This document shows, one piece after another, positions 36,771-47,640 of a stretch of DNA of 64,000 nucleotides. The position numbers were made by a program, and so were the translations under genes. Origin of the DNA: Pyrrhosoma nymphula. Taxonomy: Eukaryota > Arthropoda > Insecta > Odonata > Coenagrionidae. The DNA lies in the NCBI GenBank assembly GCA_963573305.1, contig OY754327.1:144500855-144564854 (forward strand), in the 5' to 3' direction. The notes under the pieces were generated by a model. The model was not told where the DNA came from and ran no database searches. It saw nothing but the letters and a program-made list of their open reading frames with translations. Each line of letters opens with the position of its first letter. Positions within the stretch are counted from its first letter, which is position 1.

Positions 36771-38814
36771 TGATTGAGACGTTTACGACTCTTTTAAGAT
36801 GTCTCAGTCTTGGCGGGGGAAATCGTTTTGAAGGTGATTGTGAAGCGGAGGGAGCGTATGGCAGAGGAATTTCATGGATCTGGCTGCTAAGCGTTTCGTG
36901 TTTCGCCGTATGTCCTGGATACTTGGTCAGTTATCACTGATTTTCATCTGAAGTAGCAAATTTGTAAATTTAAAATCGATAAACAGCCTAAGATCACAGC
37001 ATTTTTTTATTACTAGAGTAACGTCATAAAGTAATCCCCGCACGATGCTGTCCACAAAGCTTACTCGGTTTAATATTTCACACTGTTGGTAACTCTCAAG
37101 GAATAAACCTGCGTGTCATACGTTTATCGGTTTCATGGAATCAAAATTTCATTTAATTCAATGAAATAATTTTTTTCGTTAAGAGTTGGCTTAACAAACT
37201 TATGAAATTCTAATACGGTACTCTCTCATACAAAACCTGATCGTCAGACGCTGCTCGAACTTATATACCATACCTAGCTTCTGAATTTTGGAACAATATA
37301 CGCTCCTCTTAAGTCTAACTGTTTGGATTCTTGTAATTATCTTTTTGCTATTGTTCTTATGTAGGCACCTAATTACGGCGTAGGTAGAATTCAATTCTTG
37401 ATAATAAATGGAAGTATATCTATCCACCACTGTATAGTTGGTAATGTGAATGATAGAATTTGATCCAATCTTCGTAGTTTTTATTTAGAACAAATTTATT
37501 TGTTGTTATTAATTGTCCTCTTTTAGACGGTAATACATAGATTTATTGCTGCACTAAGAGGCTTCCAAGCCGTGATTAGGCTTTTTTACCTGCTAATAAA
37601 TGATTGTGTTGAGACGCATATTAATAAAGTTTTACACTGCAATGTAAATAAGCAATTCCTTACATCCTCAAGCATGAACCTCCTCCATAGAATCTCATCA
37701 GAATCTTTGGACACTATTTAACTACATTGGATTCATCAGCTAATTTTATTCTTAATTAGAAATGACGATAGTAATTAAGTGGTTGAATTTGAAGGATACG
37801 ACTTTAATTTTATTCCTTAGTTTAATGGGAACTTATGCTAATGATCTTTACTTTGGTCAATAAAATCTAATCTCGTGCAGTTTATAGACGATCTGACGCA
37901 ATTCAGAGATGATAATTGATTGAGAATTAAATACTTTGCAAGGAATATCTCGTAAATTGGTTGTATGACGTTGTCTGGTTCTCAAAAGAGGTGCTTTCGT
38001 GCCCCACGTTTTGAGGTAAATTTCTTAAAATCCAGGGTGTCGTGTAATGTGGTGGTTACTGGGTTTCTCTCCACCCTTATTCCATTCCCCAAATTATTAT
38101 TTTCTTATAGTCATCTCAACTTATACTAAATTGCACAAATGGCCTTAGTTGTTGGTCACCTCAATAGATGACTAACCAACCATCCATCTAAGACGCTACG
38201 AAGGCGACAATTGGTTATTCCTTTGCCCATTATCTATATTTCTATTGTTTTATAACAATTATAATTGTAATCCTTAGAAGGGAATCTAAATAAATGTGTA
38301 GGAACGTTTCACAGCCATGTAATAACTCCGAGAGAAAAATATGGCAGTACTTAGGTGGTAAAAATGTTTGCTATTCAAATGCTTACAAAATAGCTAGAAT
38401 ACATTTTGTACCTATGCCTATTACATAAAGTGCACCGAGCATGTCCTTTCGAATTAATCCGTCTGAAGTCAGAGAGTGATATAATTTTGTCAATAGTGCA
38501 TTTAGGCCTAGTATACTGCCCTATCTGATTCCAAGAGTCTTAAGCGTACATTATACTCGTCGTAAGTATTGTGCATATATTCGTTGAATCACGTGCAATA
38601 ATAACTACGAAGTCAAAAGTGCGGCTTGTTGACCTGTCCTATGATGATCGAAGCTCAGTGTTGTGATGCAACCGTGATAGCTGCAAGGAAGTTGTGCCTA
38701 TTCCTTGATAATCCATACTCTATAGCCATTCGAAAACTTCAAAGACTTTTGCAATAGTGCGAGGTCAACATTCGGGTGCGTTCGAAGTCTACTACTTTGA
38801 TTCCGAGCAGTGCA
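36771..38814. other. AT-rich stretch, nothing recognised
   Basis: About 2 kb of AT-rich DNA without recognisable genes, RNAs or repeats. Confidence 0.5.
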
Positions 38815-39195
38815 CGGACTGCAGGGAAGGGTGGCGCCAGGTGCTGTCGGCGGAGGGGAAGGGGAGAAATGTGTTTTTGGACGGCCGCCGGGAATGGTTA
38901 GGAGGATCTAGTCGCCCTTCCATACACTCTTTAGGCGCCCCCTTTTCCTCCAGAAATCAGCCAACTTGCTTAGCATAACGACTCCAGAGTCTCGTCAAGT
39001 GAAGGGGGACAGAGAGAAGGAAGAGGGGGTAAGGCGGGTGCTTTTCAGGCAGAGAGAGAAGGAGAGGAGTTGGCTCGGAGCAGGAGGAGAGTAGGGCGGA
39101 AGGGAGTGTGCAGTTTAATGCTCGAAACGAGGGCGAGAGGGTTTGAGGAGCGTGGTTGGAACGGGATAAAGGGTTTTGGAGCAACACGACGGGGG
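38815..39195. repeat. Polypurine island
   Basis: G/A-rich on the plus strand at 38,820-38,885 and 39,000-39,195, with a mixed gap between. Frames are low complexity. Confidence 0.55.
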
Positions 39196-40279
39196 TTGAT
39201 CGCGGGGAGACTCCCATCGTCTGCTCAGGCGATCAAAACTGCTAGCAAAGGAGGAGCCCACGGCTATTTCTTTTTGTTCTTTTTTTCTTGGCGCCCTCTA
39301 GTCAGGAGAGGAGTGTGTGCTGGTGGGAGGAGTTCCCTGATGTGGATTCCTGGGATCAACCGCTTCTCCGTAATGGTTGTGCCATTGCGGAGGCATGGGT
39401 TGAGGTCGAGAGAATACAACTTCCCGGTGTTAGAAAAAGTCAAACTGTGTTCTTTTTCAAAACAACGAAGCACAATAGGAAATTCCGCCCAAACTTACAT
39501 AGCAAGGGTCTCATTCCCAGAATAATACGAGACACATACCATTTAAAACCACATAAAAATAATCAAGATTAGGAAAGTGTTCTTCTCTGTTGCTCATCAT
39601 ACTTACATATCTTAAACGATTTATGAACTTGGCTTTTAGATGGCTGAGTAATGATGACATCAGTGCGTATACTATTCTGTCTGTCTGACGTATCAGTGAG
39701 TATACTTTTCTGAGTGATACTGATAACGATGAAAATGGAGTAGATAACTTTCGTCCTGATGGGTCAGCACTGAATTACTCTTAATTCTGATTTGTAAATA
39801 TATCGTTATCATCAAATTCAGGTTTCTGATGCTCTTACGAGATTCACTTTGCATTGGTACTGAAACATAAAATAAAAATGTAGTGCACAAAGTTCATCAT
39901 TGTGACGTCTCCTAACTCCTTGGAGATTTTCATGATGAGCCTCGGAGACAGATAAGCGAATTTGATGTTCTCTATACAAGTTATTCATCGATTTCCACCA
40001 AATTATGAAAAAATGACCATTTCAACTTTTCTAAAAACTTAGTTATGCATTGTTTGCTAAACAGACTCGCGGAGAATGATTTCCCTCCTCACATCTTTGT
40101 ACCATTCTAATATTCGAAACTTCTGTAATTTACCCGCTATGCTAATAAAAGTACGCATTCCAGAGCAGTGATCCGAATCCGAACTTCCATTTGCAGACGG
40201 TACTTATTTCTAATGGAAAATGCGGATTCAGTATTCAGCATCGGACCGAGACTCTGCTCGTTTCACAAGCAACGCGTTT
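39196..40279. other. Mixed stretch, nothing recognised
   Basis: 39,260-39,560 has overlapping open frames on both strands (up to 94 codons) in less AT-rich DNA. No domain is recognisable, and the frames could be a fragment of an unidentified repeat. The rest is AT-rich and featureless. Confidence 0.4.
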
Positions 40280-41100
40280 CTTTCCCTTCCATATACTACT
40301 CACATTTTTCCCTCTCCGTCCTCCCTAGTCCCTCCTCATCACCTACTTTCTCTGTATACATTGAGCTTCTCCGACGCATTTCTTTTTCCTTCTATTCGTG
40401 CTTTTCTCTGCAATTATCTTTTTACGTCTCTCCTGTTCCATTATTACACTCTTCCTTTGCCTCTTCCTTCGTCGGCCATAAACGCTTTCGTAATTTCACT
40501 CTTTCCCGTGCCTTTCATATTCTATTACTTCCACATCTTCTTTTCAAGTACTCTCCCCTCCTCCGCCCCTTTCTGCCCTCCCAATTCCTTCCCACAATAC
40601 CGTCCCTGACCTCTTACAACCTCACTTCCTGCTCGACTTCTTCGCTCTTCTTTGACTCCGGGCCATAGAGAGCGCCATCAAATCTTTCCACGACTTCCAC
40701 CCTTGCTTCGAGCCCTCTGTGCGGCGGCAGAGACCATCATCGCGCCGAACGATGCTCGTAACATGGCCAATAACCATCGGCATTGCGCGATTACGGTAAC
40801 GGCGGCGTATGGCAAGGATTTTCCGTGGGGATAACGGAAGGGGAAAAGGGGAAGGGCGTTCTTACATTTAGATGTACTGGGTCGGGACGTTGGGGTCGGG
40901 TATGTGTGGAGAAGAGATGAAGGATTGGTGGAAGAGTAGGGGGCTTTGATGGGAGACGAGAAGCAGCGTCGCCTGGATAGAGTTGAACGGGCAAAAGGAG
41001 AATGGAGAAGCGTGTAGGGATTGGGGAGGTCGGCTAGTTTGGAGATAAGACGCAAAGTATGGTGGTGATGGGGATAAGAAAGCAGCTCTGAAGGAAAGTA
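40280..41100. repeat. Pyrimidine-to-purine switch island
   Basis: C/T-rich at about 40,280-40,690, a CpG-containing mixed core at 40,715-40,815, then G/A-rich at 40,820-41,100. The polarity is opposite to the 20.9-kb island. Confidence 0.6.
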
Positions 41101-41942
41101 GCTTCTCTTCGGGCATCTCCCTATCCCTACTATCAGTCGCCGCCGTATTCTAGGGCAATTGGTCCAGGCAGATAACCTTTTCGGAAAATGTCGGGAAAAT
41201 TTTCTTTACTGGTGTGTGGAAATAAAAAAGTCTTAAGGAACTGCAGATTATCTACTCTTATACGAATTAAGTCTTAATAGAGGCTGGTCATAAAGGTTTT
41301 TTCGAGTAGTTCCTGACAATTTCCGGGGTGTAGTGGCTCTAGGTGGAAAAAAAACATGGAGATCTATTGTTTGCGGGTTTTTACCGCTATGGAATCCGAG
41401 GATAAATGGCATAAGTTTCCGTCGGGATGATATTTCATGCTGCATTTAGTTGTTACTTTAATAGTCTTACTGTTCCAAAATTCTAAATAAATTGTAAGTA
41501 GCTATTCAGACAGATCATTCTTTAAAGTGCTTTACTAAAGCGCGGTCAAGTGCTCGTCTGTTAGAAGAGTATAGGGATAGCGAAACTTGGTGGCACTCGG
41601 CAGCAGAGAGTCTGAGGTCATAGAGAATTAATCAAGCGTTGATGGTTGGACAGATGTACGGAAGGATATCCGCAGAGACCTCTGAAGGGATCCTCAGCCC
41701 CTTTGTCCCACCTCTCTTGTATACTTTACTCTACCAGACGTCAAGCTTCGCCCACGTGACTGCCGTCACCTATACTGTCCAAAATCTTAATTCCTTTGCG
41801 TTTGCAGGGAACATCTGTGGTGCCCTCCGGCTAGAGTACCAAAGTTTTTCCATCACTTATTCTATGACTGATGCAAATGCGATTAAAACAAGCAGTTTAA
41901 ATAGCTTAACGTATCCAATAAAAATATTAAGTACCTACTCGA
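41101..41942. other. Stretch upstream of the LTR element, nothing recognised
   Basis: Mixed composition. A 106-codon frame at 41,639-41,959 has no recognisable domain and runs into the putative LTR. Confidence 0.45.
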
Positions 41943-42209
41943 TGATAGGACCAGAATGAGTTTGCGGCAACCTTGGCCGGCGACTAGCACGCATTCGACA
42001 CGCAATGGGCAAGCGGTCAACGCGGCCGACCGAGGGCGACTCCAACATTGGAGGCGCCAGTTGACGCGGCCGTCCAGAAACTTCGAGAAGCCGGAGAATC
42101 GGCGCGAACTTATGTATATATATACCGGTTGTAAGGAATAAAGATCAGAGAGATTTCCTCACGAGAGCGAGCAATATCATTTCACGCGAGTAATCAGAAT
42201 TACCCCGCA
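41943..42209 (+). repeat. Putative 5' long terminal repeat
   Basis: The segment starts TGATAGGACC and ends CCCCGCA, giving TG...CA termini. It is followed 3 bases later by the primer-binding site. It contains a TATA-like run (42,111-42,124) and AATAAA (42,137-42,142). No second copy exists in the window, so the boundaries rest on the TG/CA ends and PBS position only; the start could be off. Confidence 0.6.
42111..42142 (+). promoter_or_regulatory. LTR TATA-like promoter and polyadenylation signal
   Basis: TATGTATATATATA at 42,111-42,124 would be the retroelement TATA box. AATAAA at 42,137-42,142 would be the poly(A) signal, read as such in the 3' LTR. The close spacing fits a short R region. 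Confidence 0.5.
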
Positions 42210-42212
42210 TAG

Positions 42213-42229
42213 TGGTGACCCCGACGTGA
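42213..42229 (+). other. Primer-binding site complementary to tRNA-Trp
   Basis: TGGTGACCCCGACGTGA is complementary over 17 nt to the 3' end of eukaryotic tRNA-Trp (ending TCACGTCGGGGTCA plus CCA), which I know well enough to match by eye. The next tRNA-complementary base would be T, but the sequence has A at 42,230. It lies 3 bases after the LTR, the standard position for priming minus-strand DNA synthesis. Confidence 0.8.
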
Positions 42230-43146
42230 AGCGCACGATAGCCGAAGACGAAGATGTTCACGCGAAGAATTTACTTCTGCAGCAACAGTGCGAGGCCCTC
42301 CAACAGCAGCTGAAACTGCAGATACAGCACCAGCAGCAACCGTTCCAAGAGCAGAACTTCGCCCAAGTCGATCGCGTAGCCGTTCGCCTTCCGCCCTTTT
42401 GGCCCGAAAATCCAAGTTTATGGATCGCGCAAGTAGAGAGTCAATTCGCACTACACCGTATCACATCAGATCTTAGTAAGTTTAATCTTATTATTTCTCA
42501 ACATGAACCTCGGTACGCGGCTGAGATTTCCGATATTATTACATACCCTCCGGCCGAAGGGAAGTTCGAGAAACGTAAAGCGGAATTGGTTACTCGTATA
42601 TCTACGTCGCGGGAGGAGCGAATACGCCAGCTACTCACGCAAGCCGAAATGGGGGACCGCAAACCATCCCAGTTCCTGCACTACATGCGTGGTTTGGTTG
42701 GAGCGGAAACAATACCAGACACCCTACTGAGGACTCTTTGGAGCGGACGCCTCCCCAACTCCATCCAGACGATAATAGCAACGCAGCAGAATCTTTCCCT
42801 GGATGTCATCGCCGACCTGGCAGATAAGGTGTTCGAAGTAATTCCTGCGCCACAAGTTGCAACCGTGAGTACCTGCACCACTGATGTTAATAAGCGCTTC
42901 GAGGAACTCTCTCAGCAAGTCAATGCCCTTAATACTAAATTTGAAAAACTATGCCACGAGCGCTCAAGATTTAGGAGTCGAAGTCGCCCTCCCAAAGAAA
43001 ATGTCTCCCGGCATAGATCCACTTCACAGCCACCAAAGCCAACTACCAACGGCACCTGCTGGTACCACAGACGTTACGGCACCGAGGCAAGGAGGTGCAC
43101 CACTGCGTGTGAGTTTTCCCCAAACGCCCCCGGCAGCCATCCGTAG
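42226..43146 (+). CDS. gag: Gag-like structural protein of the LTR retrotransposon
   Basis: Gag would assemble the particle that packages element RNA. The frame of about 306 codons shows, in order, a Gln-rich coiled-coil-like N-terminus (about residues 15-45), the conserved VRLPPFWPENPSLWIAQVES block (about 53-72), a helical domain ending in MGDRKPSQFLHYMRGLVG, an Arg/Ser-rich basic stretch near residue 250, and a Cys/His box CWYHRRYGTEARRCTTAC (C-x2-H-x9-C-x3-C) near the end. This is the layout of Gag in many arthropod Ty3-type elements. There is no ATG in frame until residue ~142; the listed start is a GTG inside the primer-binding site. Codon 42,229-42,231 is AAG, one base from ATG, so the start may have mutated. 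Stop at 43,144-43,146. The frame is otherwise intact. Confidence 0.8.
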   Translation: MKRTIAEDEDVHAKNLLLQQQCEALQQQLKLQIQHQQQPFQEQNFAQVDRVAVRLPPFWPENPSLWIAQVESQFALHRITSDLSKFNLIISQHEPRYAAEISDIITYPPAEGKFEKRKAELVTRISTSREERIRQLLTQAEMGDRKPSQFLHYMRGLVGAETIPDTLLRTLWSGRLPNSIQTIIATQQNLSLDVIADLADKVFEVIPAPQVATVSTCTTDVNKRFEELSQQVNALNTKFEKLCHERSRFRSRSRPPKENVSRHRSTSQPPKPTTNGTCWYHRRYGTEARRCTTACEFSPNAPGSHP

Positions 43147-43179
43147 CGGCGTCGTTTGAATGCCACAACGAGTCGCCGC
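43119..43179 (+). promoter_or_regulatory. Candidate gag-pol -1 ribosomal frameshift signal
   Basis: C CCA AAC at 43,119-43,125 is a canonical X-XXY-YYZ slippery heptamer in the gag zero frame. A -1 slip moves translation to the frame of pol, which is open without stops from 43,122. Downstream, 43,146-43,156 (GCGGCGTCGTT) can pair with 43,167-43,179 (AACGA, bulged GT, CGCCGC), an 11-bp stem with a 10-nt loop. The 20-nt spacer is longer than the usual 5-9. Confidence 0.65.
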
Positions 43180-44376
43180 AACGCTTGTTTGTAAAAGATC
43201 GGAACTCGCAGCGGCGTTATTTAATAGGCAATGGCTCCCATCTCTCCATTTTTCCCCGACGATTCCTTCGAGAAAAACGCCCTAAAACAAATTACAATCT
43301 ATCAACAGCTAATGACAGTATTATTGCCATTTACGGTACCGTCACTGCCAACCTTAATTTTGGACTTCGACGGAATTTTCTTTGGCGTTTTGTCGTCGCT
43401 GAGGTGGCAGAACCCATCCTCGGAGCCGACTTCCTCGGACATTACCATCTCTTGCCTGATATAAAACACGCTCAGCTTATTGATAGTGTCACTCGCCTCT
43501 CCTGCCCTGGCTTACTCGCTCCCTCTATTCAACAAAGCGTCAAAACCATTACTGGATCATCTCCATTTCATTTTATCTTAGCGGAATTCCCTGATATTCT
43601 GCACCCCCAAGGAACGACACGTGAGGTCCGCCACAGGACGGTTCATTTCATCAAGACAACCCCGGGACCGCCAATCTCTAGCAAGCCACGACGACTCGCT
43701 TCCCAACGCCTTCGCGCAGCCCAGGCCGAGTTCGAGCTCATGATTCAGGAGGGTACCGCCCGTCGATCTAAAAGCCAATGGTCATCACCACTTCATATGG
43801 TGCCAAAGAAAGACAATGGATGGCGGCCGTGCGACGACTATCGCTTACTCAATGCTAGAACCATCCCCGACCGTTACCCTGTGCGCCATATTCACGACTT
43901 CACCCTGCGACTTCGCGGCTGTGCCATTTTCTCAGTCGTAGATCTGGTAAAGGCCTACACACAGATTCCAGTGGACCCATTGGGCATTCCAAAGACGGCA
44001 GTAACCACGCCATTTGGATTATTTGAATTTCCATGTATGCCGTTTGGTCTCCGAAATGCCGGTCAAACGTTTCAACGGTTCATTGATGAAGTTTTACACG
44101 GTTTTGACTTTTGCTTCCCATATATTGGTCTTCTCACACGACCCTGCCGAGCATGAAGTTCATCTCCGCACCCTCTTCCGACGCCTGACCGACTATGGAA
44201 TAATCATTAATGTCGCGAAGAGTGTATTTGGCTCTCGTGAAGTCAAATTCCTGGGCTACCAAATCTCAGCCGAGGGCACACGACCATTACCAGAGCGTGT
44301 TAACGCATTGCTGGAATATTCTCGTCCACCCAGCGCCTGAGGTTTGCGTCGATTTTTAGGAATGCTGAATTTTGGA
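43122..44376 (+). pseudogene. pol: Broken pol: protease and reverse transcriptase remnant
   Basis: Pol would carry protease, reverse transcriptase, RNase H and integrase; only the first two remain. Around 43,215 the protease active-site segment reads YLIGNGSHLSIFPRRF, with Gly-Asn where the Asp-Thr/Ser of the catalytic triad is expected. ILGADFLGHY follows as the second conserved block. RT blocks present are SPLHMVPKK, WRPCDDYRLLN, FSVVDLVKAY (first catalytic Asp at 43,941-43,943) and PFGLRNAGQTFQRF. At 44,121-44,127 the catalytic box is interrupted: after Tyr-Ile the two Asp codons are missing. From the family's usual spacing about 11 nt were lost, shifting the frame. RT sequence continues from 44,128 in the other frame (VFSHDPAEH to VNALLEYSRPP), stops at 44,338, and fades after GLRRFLGMLNF. 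Non-functional. Confidence 0.85.
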
Positions 44377-45504
44377 ATGCAAAGTGCGATAAGTATACGC
44401 GATATATAAGCGATTATCGGAAATGTAACGATCAAAGCAGATTAATTATCAAATTTCTATTAAATTATTTCCATTACGACACCTTTTACGTGCTGCGCGC
44501 GATATTTATCTCTAGTAACTGGATCATTATAGATAGTTTACAGAATCAGCTTGGGGCAGAATATTTTTGCCATGTGCCAGAACTCCGTCTGAGCATTAAT
44601 TAATAATTTGTAAGGTGGGACTCACGAGTTCACTTATTTAGATGGTAAATCCCGAAGGAAGATTCATTCGTTTTTAACTATCACTGAATAAGTCACGGTC
44701 AAGAGCAACTATCCAACTCTCCAGCTTTTGCGATTCGTCGGAAACACAAGAGCAGTGACCCTCTTAGGCACGATTATGCAAATCAGCCTCTTTAGTCTTC
44801 CTTTCTTCCTCCCTTCCGCGTGACTGACTCGGGAAATAGTTGCCTTACAGCCTTCGTTCAATAACCTCCTCTCCACCAAATGCTTCATTCTCTTGCTGCA
44901 CTCTCATCACTCTCTATTATATTTATATATTCCCCCATTCATCTTATTTCCCTCGCCCACGTGGACGCCACAGCCGTTAAGGAAAGAGAGAATCGTGCAA
45001 ATACGCCAACCTACTCCCAATCCGCGACAGCTGCCTTCCGCAACTTTTCTGTAAAAGACTATCCTTCTCGATGCCTTTCCAGCCATCGAATGTGCGCTGC
45101 ACTATATTTTTACTTGAGCCTGATTGGTGATCTGAGCCAGTTTATTATCGAGAAAATGTGCGTAATGATTTATTTTACTTGTCAAAATTGGTATTGGAGC
45201 CCACGGTCTCGGTATACGCGGTATTTTTTATTATTTTCTTGCTTGTAGATCATTTTTGTTTTACGAAAAAGCATGACAACTATAAAGAAGAGAACACAGA
45301 CCAATAAAAAATTTAAGCAAAATCGCTGTGATTGTAGAAATTTAAAATCTTAGATTACCTACCTATATCTGTCCTATTGTCATCGGGTGTTAGAAATTTG
45401 AAATGTTGGTTGCATTTTAAAACGTCAAGAAGATACTATTGTTGCGAAATTCCAGAGAGGATACATTATTTATAGTTATATAGTTAATCTGACGAGGCGT
45501 CCTT
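44377..45504. other. Stretch after the truncated retrotransposon, nothing recognised
   Basis: Homology to Ty3 pol ends abruptly. I find no RNase H, integrase or LTR-like sequence. A 122-codon frame at 44,880-45,248 has no recognisable domain. Confidence 0.5.
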
Positions 45505-45650
45505 TTCCTCTTTGGGCTGGCTAAAGAACTAGGCGCGATATCGAGGGATTTAGGTTCGACTCAAGAGGAATAACCATTCGCCGATCAAGGTGAATTATTT
45601 TTGCCCTGTAGAATTTCGCACTTATGTGTACTTGCGCGTGACTCCGATAC
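45505..45650 (+). repeat. tRNA-derived SINE-like sequence
   Basis: TGGCTAAAGAACTAGG (about 45,518-45,533) is A-box-like, and GGTTCGACTC (45,553-45,562) is a near-consensus B box, at tRNA spacing. The stems are imperfect, so it is not a tRNA gene. Downstream, ACTTATGTGTACTTGCGCG (about 45,620-45,640) resembles the sequence following the tRNA-like head on the minus strand at 11.5 kb. Confidence 0.45.
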
Positions 45651-46704
45651 GATTGTTAATTTGGTTAAAGCTTTAGTTCGCATAATTGCAAATATATAAA
45701 TGGTTACCTAGAAAAAAATATACATTGCATTTTAATATCTCTTGATGATCCCTGGAGAAGGTTGGAAAAATGGAAAGAAAGAAATAATTTCTGAAGGTTG
45801 GGAGGCAACGGTTAAGAGTTGTGGGAGTTCTCATTTCTACAAGAATTTAAATAATTACAAATTAATCGCGCCAACGAACTGTGGGAGGGAGATGTTTGAA
45901 ATTTCAATCTTACAATTAGATTTACATGCTGAGAGGAACTTAAATTGTGTGGAGAGTAGGTCAGGTACATGGAGTAATGAATGATATTTTCATAATTCGC
46001 TTCCCACCAATTGATTCTGTGACTTCAGCAGAAATACGGTGTTACACTAATGTTTTCTCAAATAATCTGCGACTTCAGGGGAGACTTATTGGGAGGGACT
46101 CAGGGGGAGGGTGTCATGCTAAAGTTTTCTAGAACAATCTCATAATTTAAAAATCTGAGGAAAGAGCTTTTCCTGACAACGGCGAGTGTAATACTATTTA
46201 TGTATCATTTTGTTCTTAGTTTCGATTTGGTAAACTCTAATCTGAAGAGTAGGTATCCCAGGAAATGGTACCGCCGAAGTTTAGAATCACCGTGCCCATT
46301 TGATTTTAGCTTATTAATAATCGCACCCGAAAATATTTGTCTCATTTAGTACATTTATTTCTCTTTGTGAGTGTTTATTGATAATATTGCTTTTTCACCC
46401 CTATCCAAAATTACGTTCTTTGATATGCAACGTGAGGATGATGGGTTTTTCGGAGTGGGGACGGATGTCATGGAATAAGTGAAGGCGACGTTTTTCTGGC
46501 CAACTTCTTATTTCAATCCATCGCCGGATTAATAATAACGTAAGCCTTTTCCCCCAAGATTGTTTCCAGATGAATCTGTCACTCGCAAAGCGTTTTGTCC
46601 CTAATTTTTTTTTCAGAACTCTAGTTCGAAAAGAAGAATGTAATTTCTTAAGTTTCAAAAATGCATTTACACGCTCATCTGAGTCTTTTTCCTTTTGAAA
46701 ATAA
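45651..46704. other. AT-rich stretch, nothing recognised
   Basis: No features recognised. Confidence 0.5.
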
Positions 46705-47640
46705 GAGAAAAACACAAAAGTCCCCCTTCTCTCCCTTTCTTTCTTTCTCAACTTCTCCGCCATCTCTCTCCCCCTCGCTTTCTTACCCCAAACCTGGCAC
46801 CCCTGCCCATCATTCCCCGACCGGCCCCTCCCTCTTCCGCCCCAACATCTCGGTGTGATTGCCGCGGGGGAAGGAGGAGGAGCCGCGGCGGCAGCGTTCG
46901 AATTCTGGAGGAACTTTTTTCCTCCTCCTCCACCTCGGGGCCGGAGTGGGAAAATTCGTTGCTCTCCCTCCATTTTTTTGTATCTTTCCCCGTGTTTTCA
47001 TTTTGTTTTGTGCCCTCTCCTTCCTCTCTCCTCCACGAAAATCCCGTCATGAAAATCGCTGCGGCGGTCGCTAATCTCGCCTCGAGGCGCACACCCTCCC
47101 CTCTCAGTGCCAACTCCCGCTTGTTTTCCTTCTCATTCCTCATCCCTCCAACCCCCTCTCACTCTCCATTCCCATGTTCCACCGCCTCCCCATTACATAA
47201 TTCCCACCCCCGCGGCCCAAAAAAGAGCTCCCCGTTCCGTAATGTGCGGACAAAAAATAACATCTTGTCTCACCCCGCCCTCCCAGCGTTCCTCCCCCTC
47301 GCCTCATTCTTACTTCCTCCTTGTGTCTTCAGCCGCCCGCCCACGGCTGTTTCTTAAAAACCGGGAAAATTTTTCCCTTTCCTCCTCCTTTCCTCTTTTC
47401 TTGCCGTCTCTGCTGCTCTCTTCTCCTCCCCCCGCAACCCCCCATCCACAACCCTCCCAACCACCCACCCGTCCGCCGGGTCCTCACACTCAAAAACATC
47501 CCTCCTTTTATTCGACCCCTTCTCCTCATCCAAAGCACCACCTCCGCCCGCTAAACCCCCCTCACCCCGCGCTTCCAATTTCTAACTGAAACCACCACGC
47601 CCCTCGGGGCCACAAACACAGATTTTCCTCCTCCCCGGGA
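46705..47640. repeat. Large polypyrimidine island, CpG-containing
   Basis: The longest pyrimidine-rich island, nearly 0.9 kb with C runs throughout. A short purine/CpG core at about 46,858-46,915 has GCCGCGG words. Frames up to 220 codons on both strands are Pro/Ser/His-rich low complexity. The CpG core could be a promoter-type element, but I see no supporting exon. Confidence 0.65.

Larger units (their letters stand above)
41943..44376 (+). mobile_element. 3'-truncated Ty3/Metaviridae-type LTR retrotransposon
   Basis: Order on the plus strand: putative 5' LTR, tRNA-Trp primer-binding site, gag, -1 slippery site, protease, and reverse transcriptase up to the connection region. The last recognisable residues are RRFLGMLNF near 44,376. 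RNase H, integrase, polypurine tract and 3' LTR are missing, so the copy cannot move by itself. Breaks are no in-frame ATG at the start of gag, a protease lacking its active-site Asp, deletion of the RT catalytic Asp pair with a frameshift, and a stop at 44,338. Gag and RT sequence types place it with the arthropod Ty3 elements I know. No target duplication can be checked, because the 3' end is lost. Confidence 0.85.

Noticed and set aside
38757..39572. Frames of 70-150 codons around the purine island, including ones at 39,070-39,572
   Set aside because: I recognise no domain and overlapping frames are open on both strands. I cannot call an exon.
41639..41959. 106-codon frame upstream of the LTR element as a host exon
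   Set aside because: No recognisable protein; it runs into the LTR and has only a chance splice-acceptor-like TTTGCAG at 41,803-41,809.
42288..42918. Short frames overlapping gag in other frames and on the minus strand
   Set aside because: They are shadows of the gag frame, which alone shows family motifs.
45505..45575. Functional tRNA gene
   Set aside because: The B box is good, but the acceptor and anticodon stems do not pair well and the A box is degenerate. A SINE-like origin is more likely.
46401..47589. Several 130-220 codon frames on both strands
   Set aside because: All lie in the CpG-containing pyrimidine island with low-complexity products. No frame has a domain or plausible splice context that I can defend.
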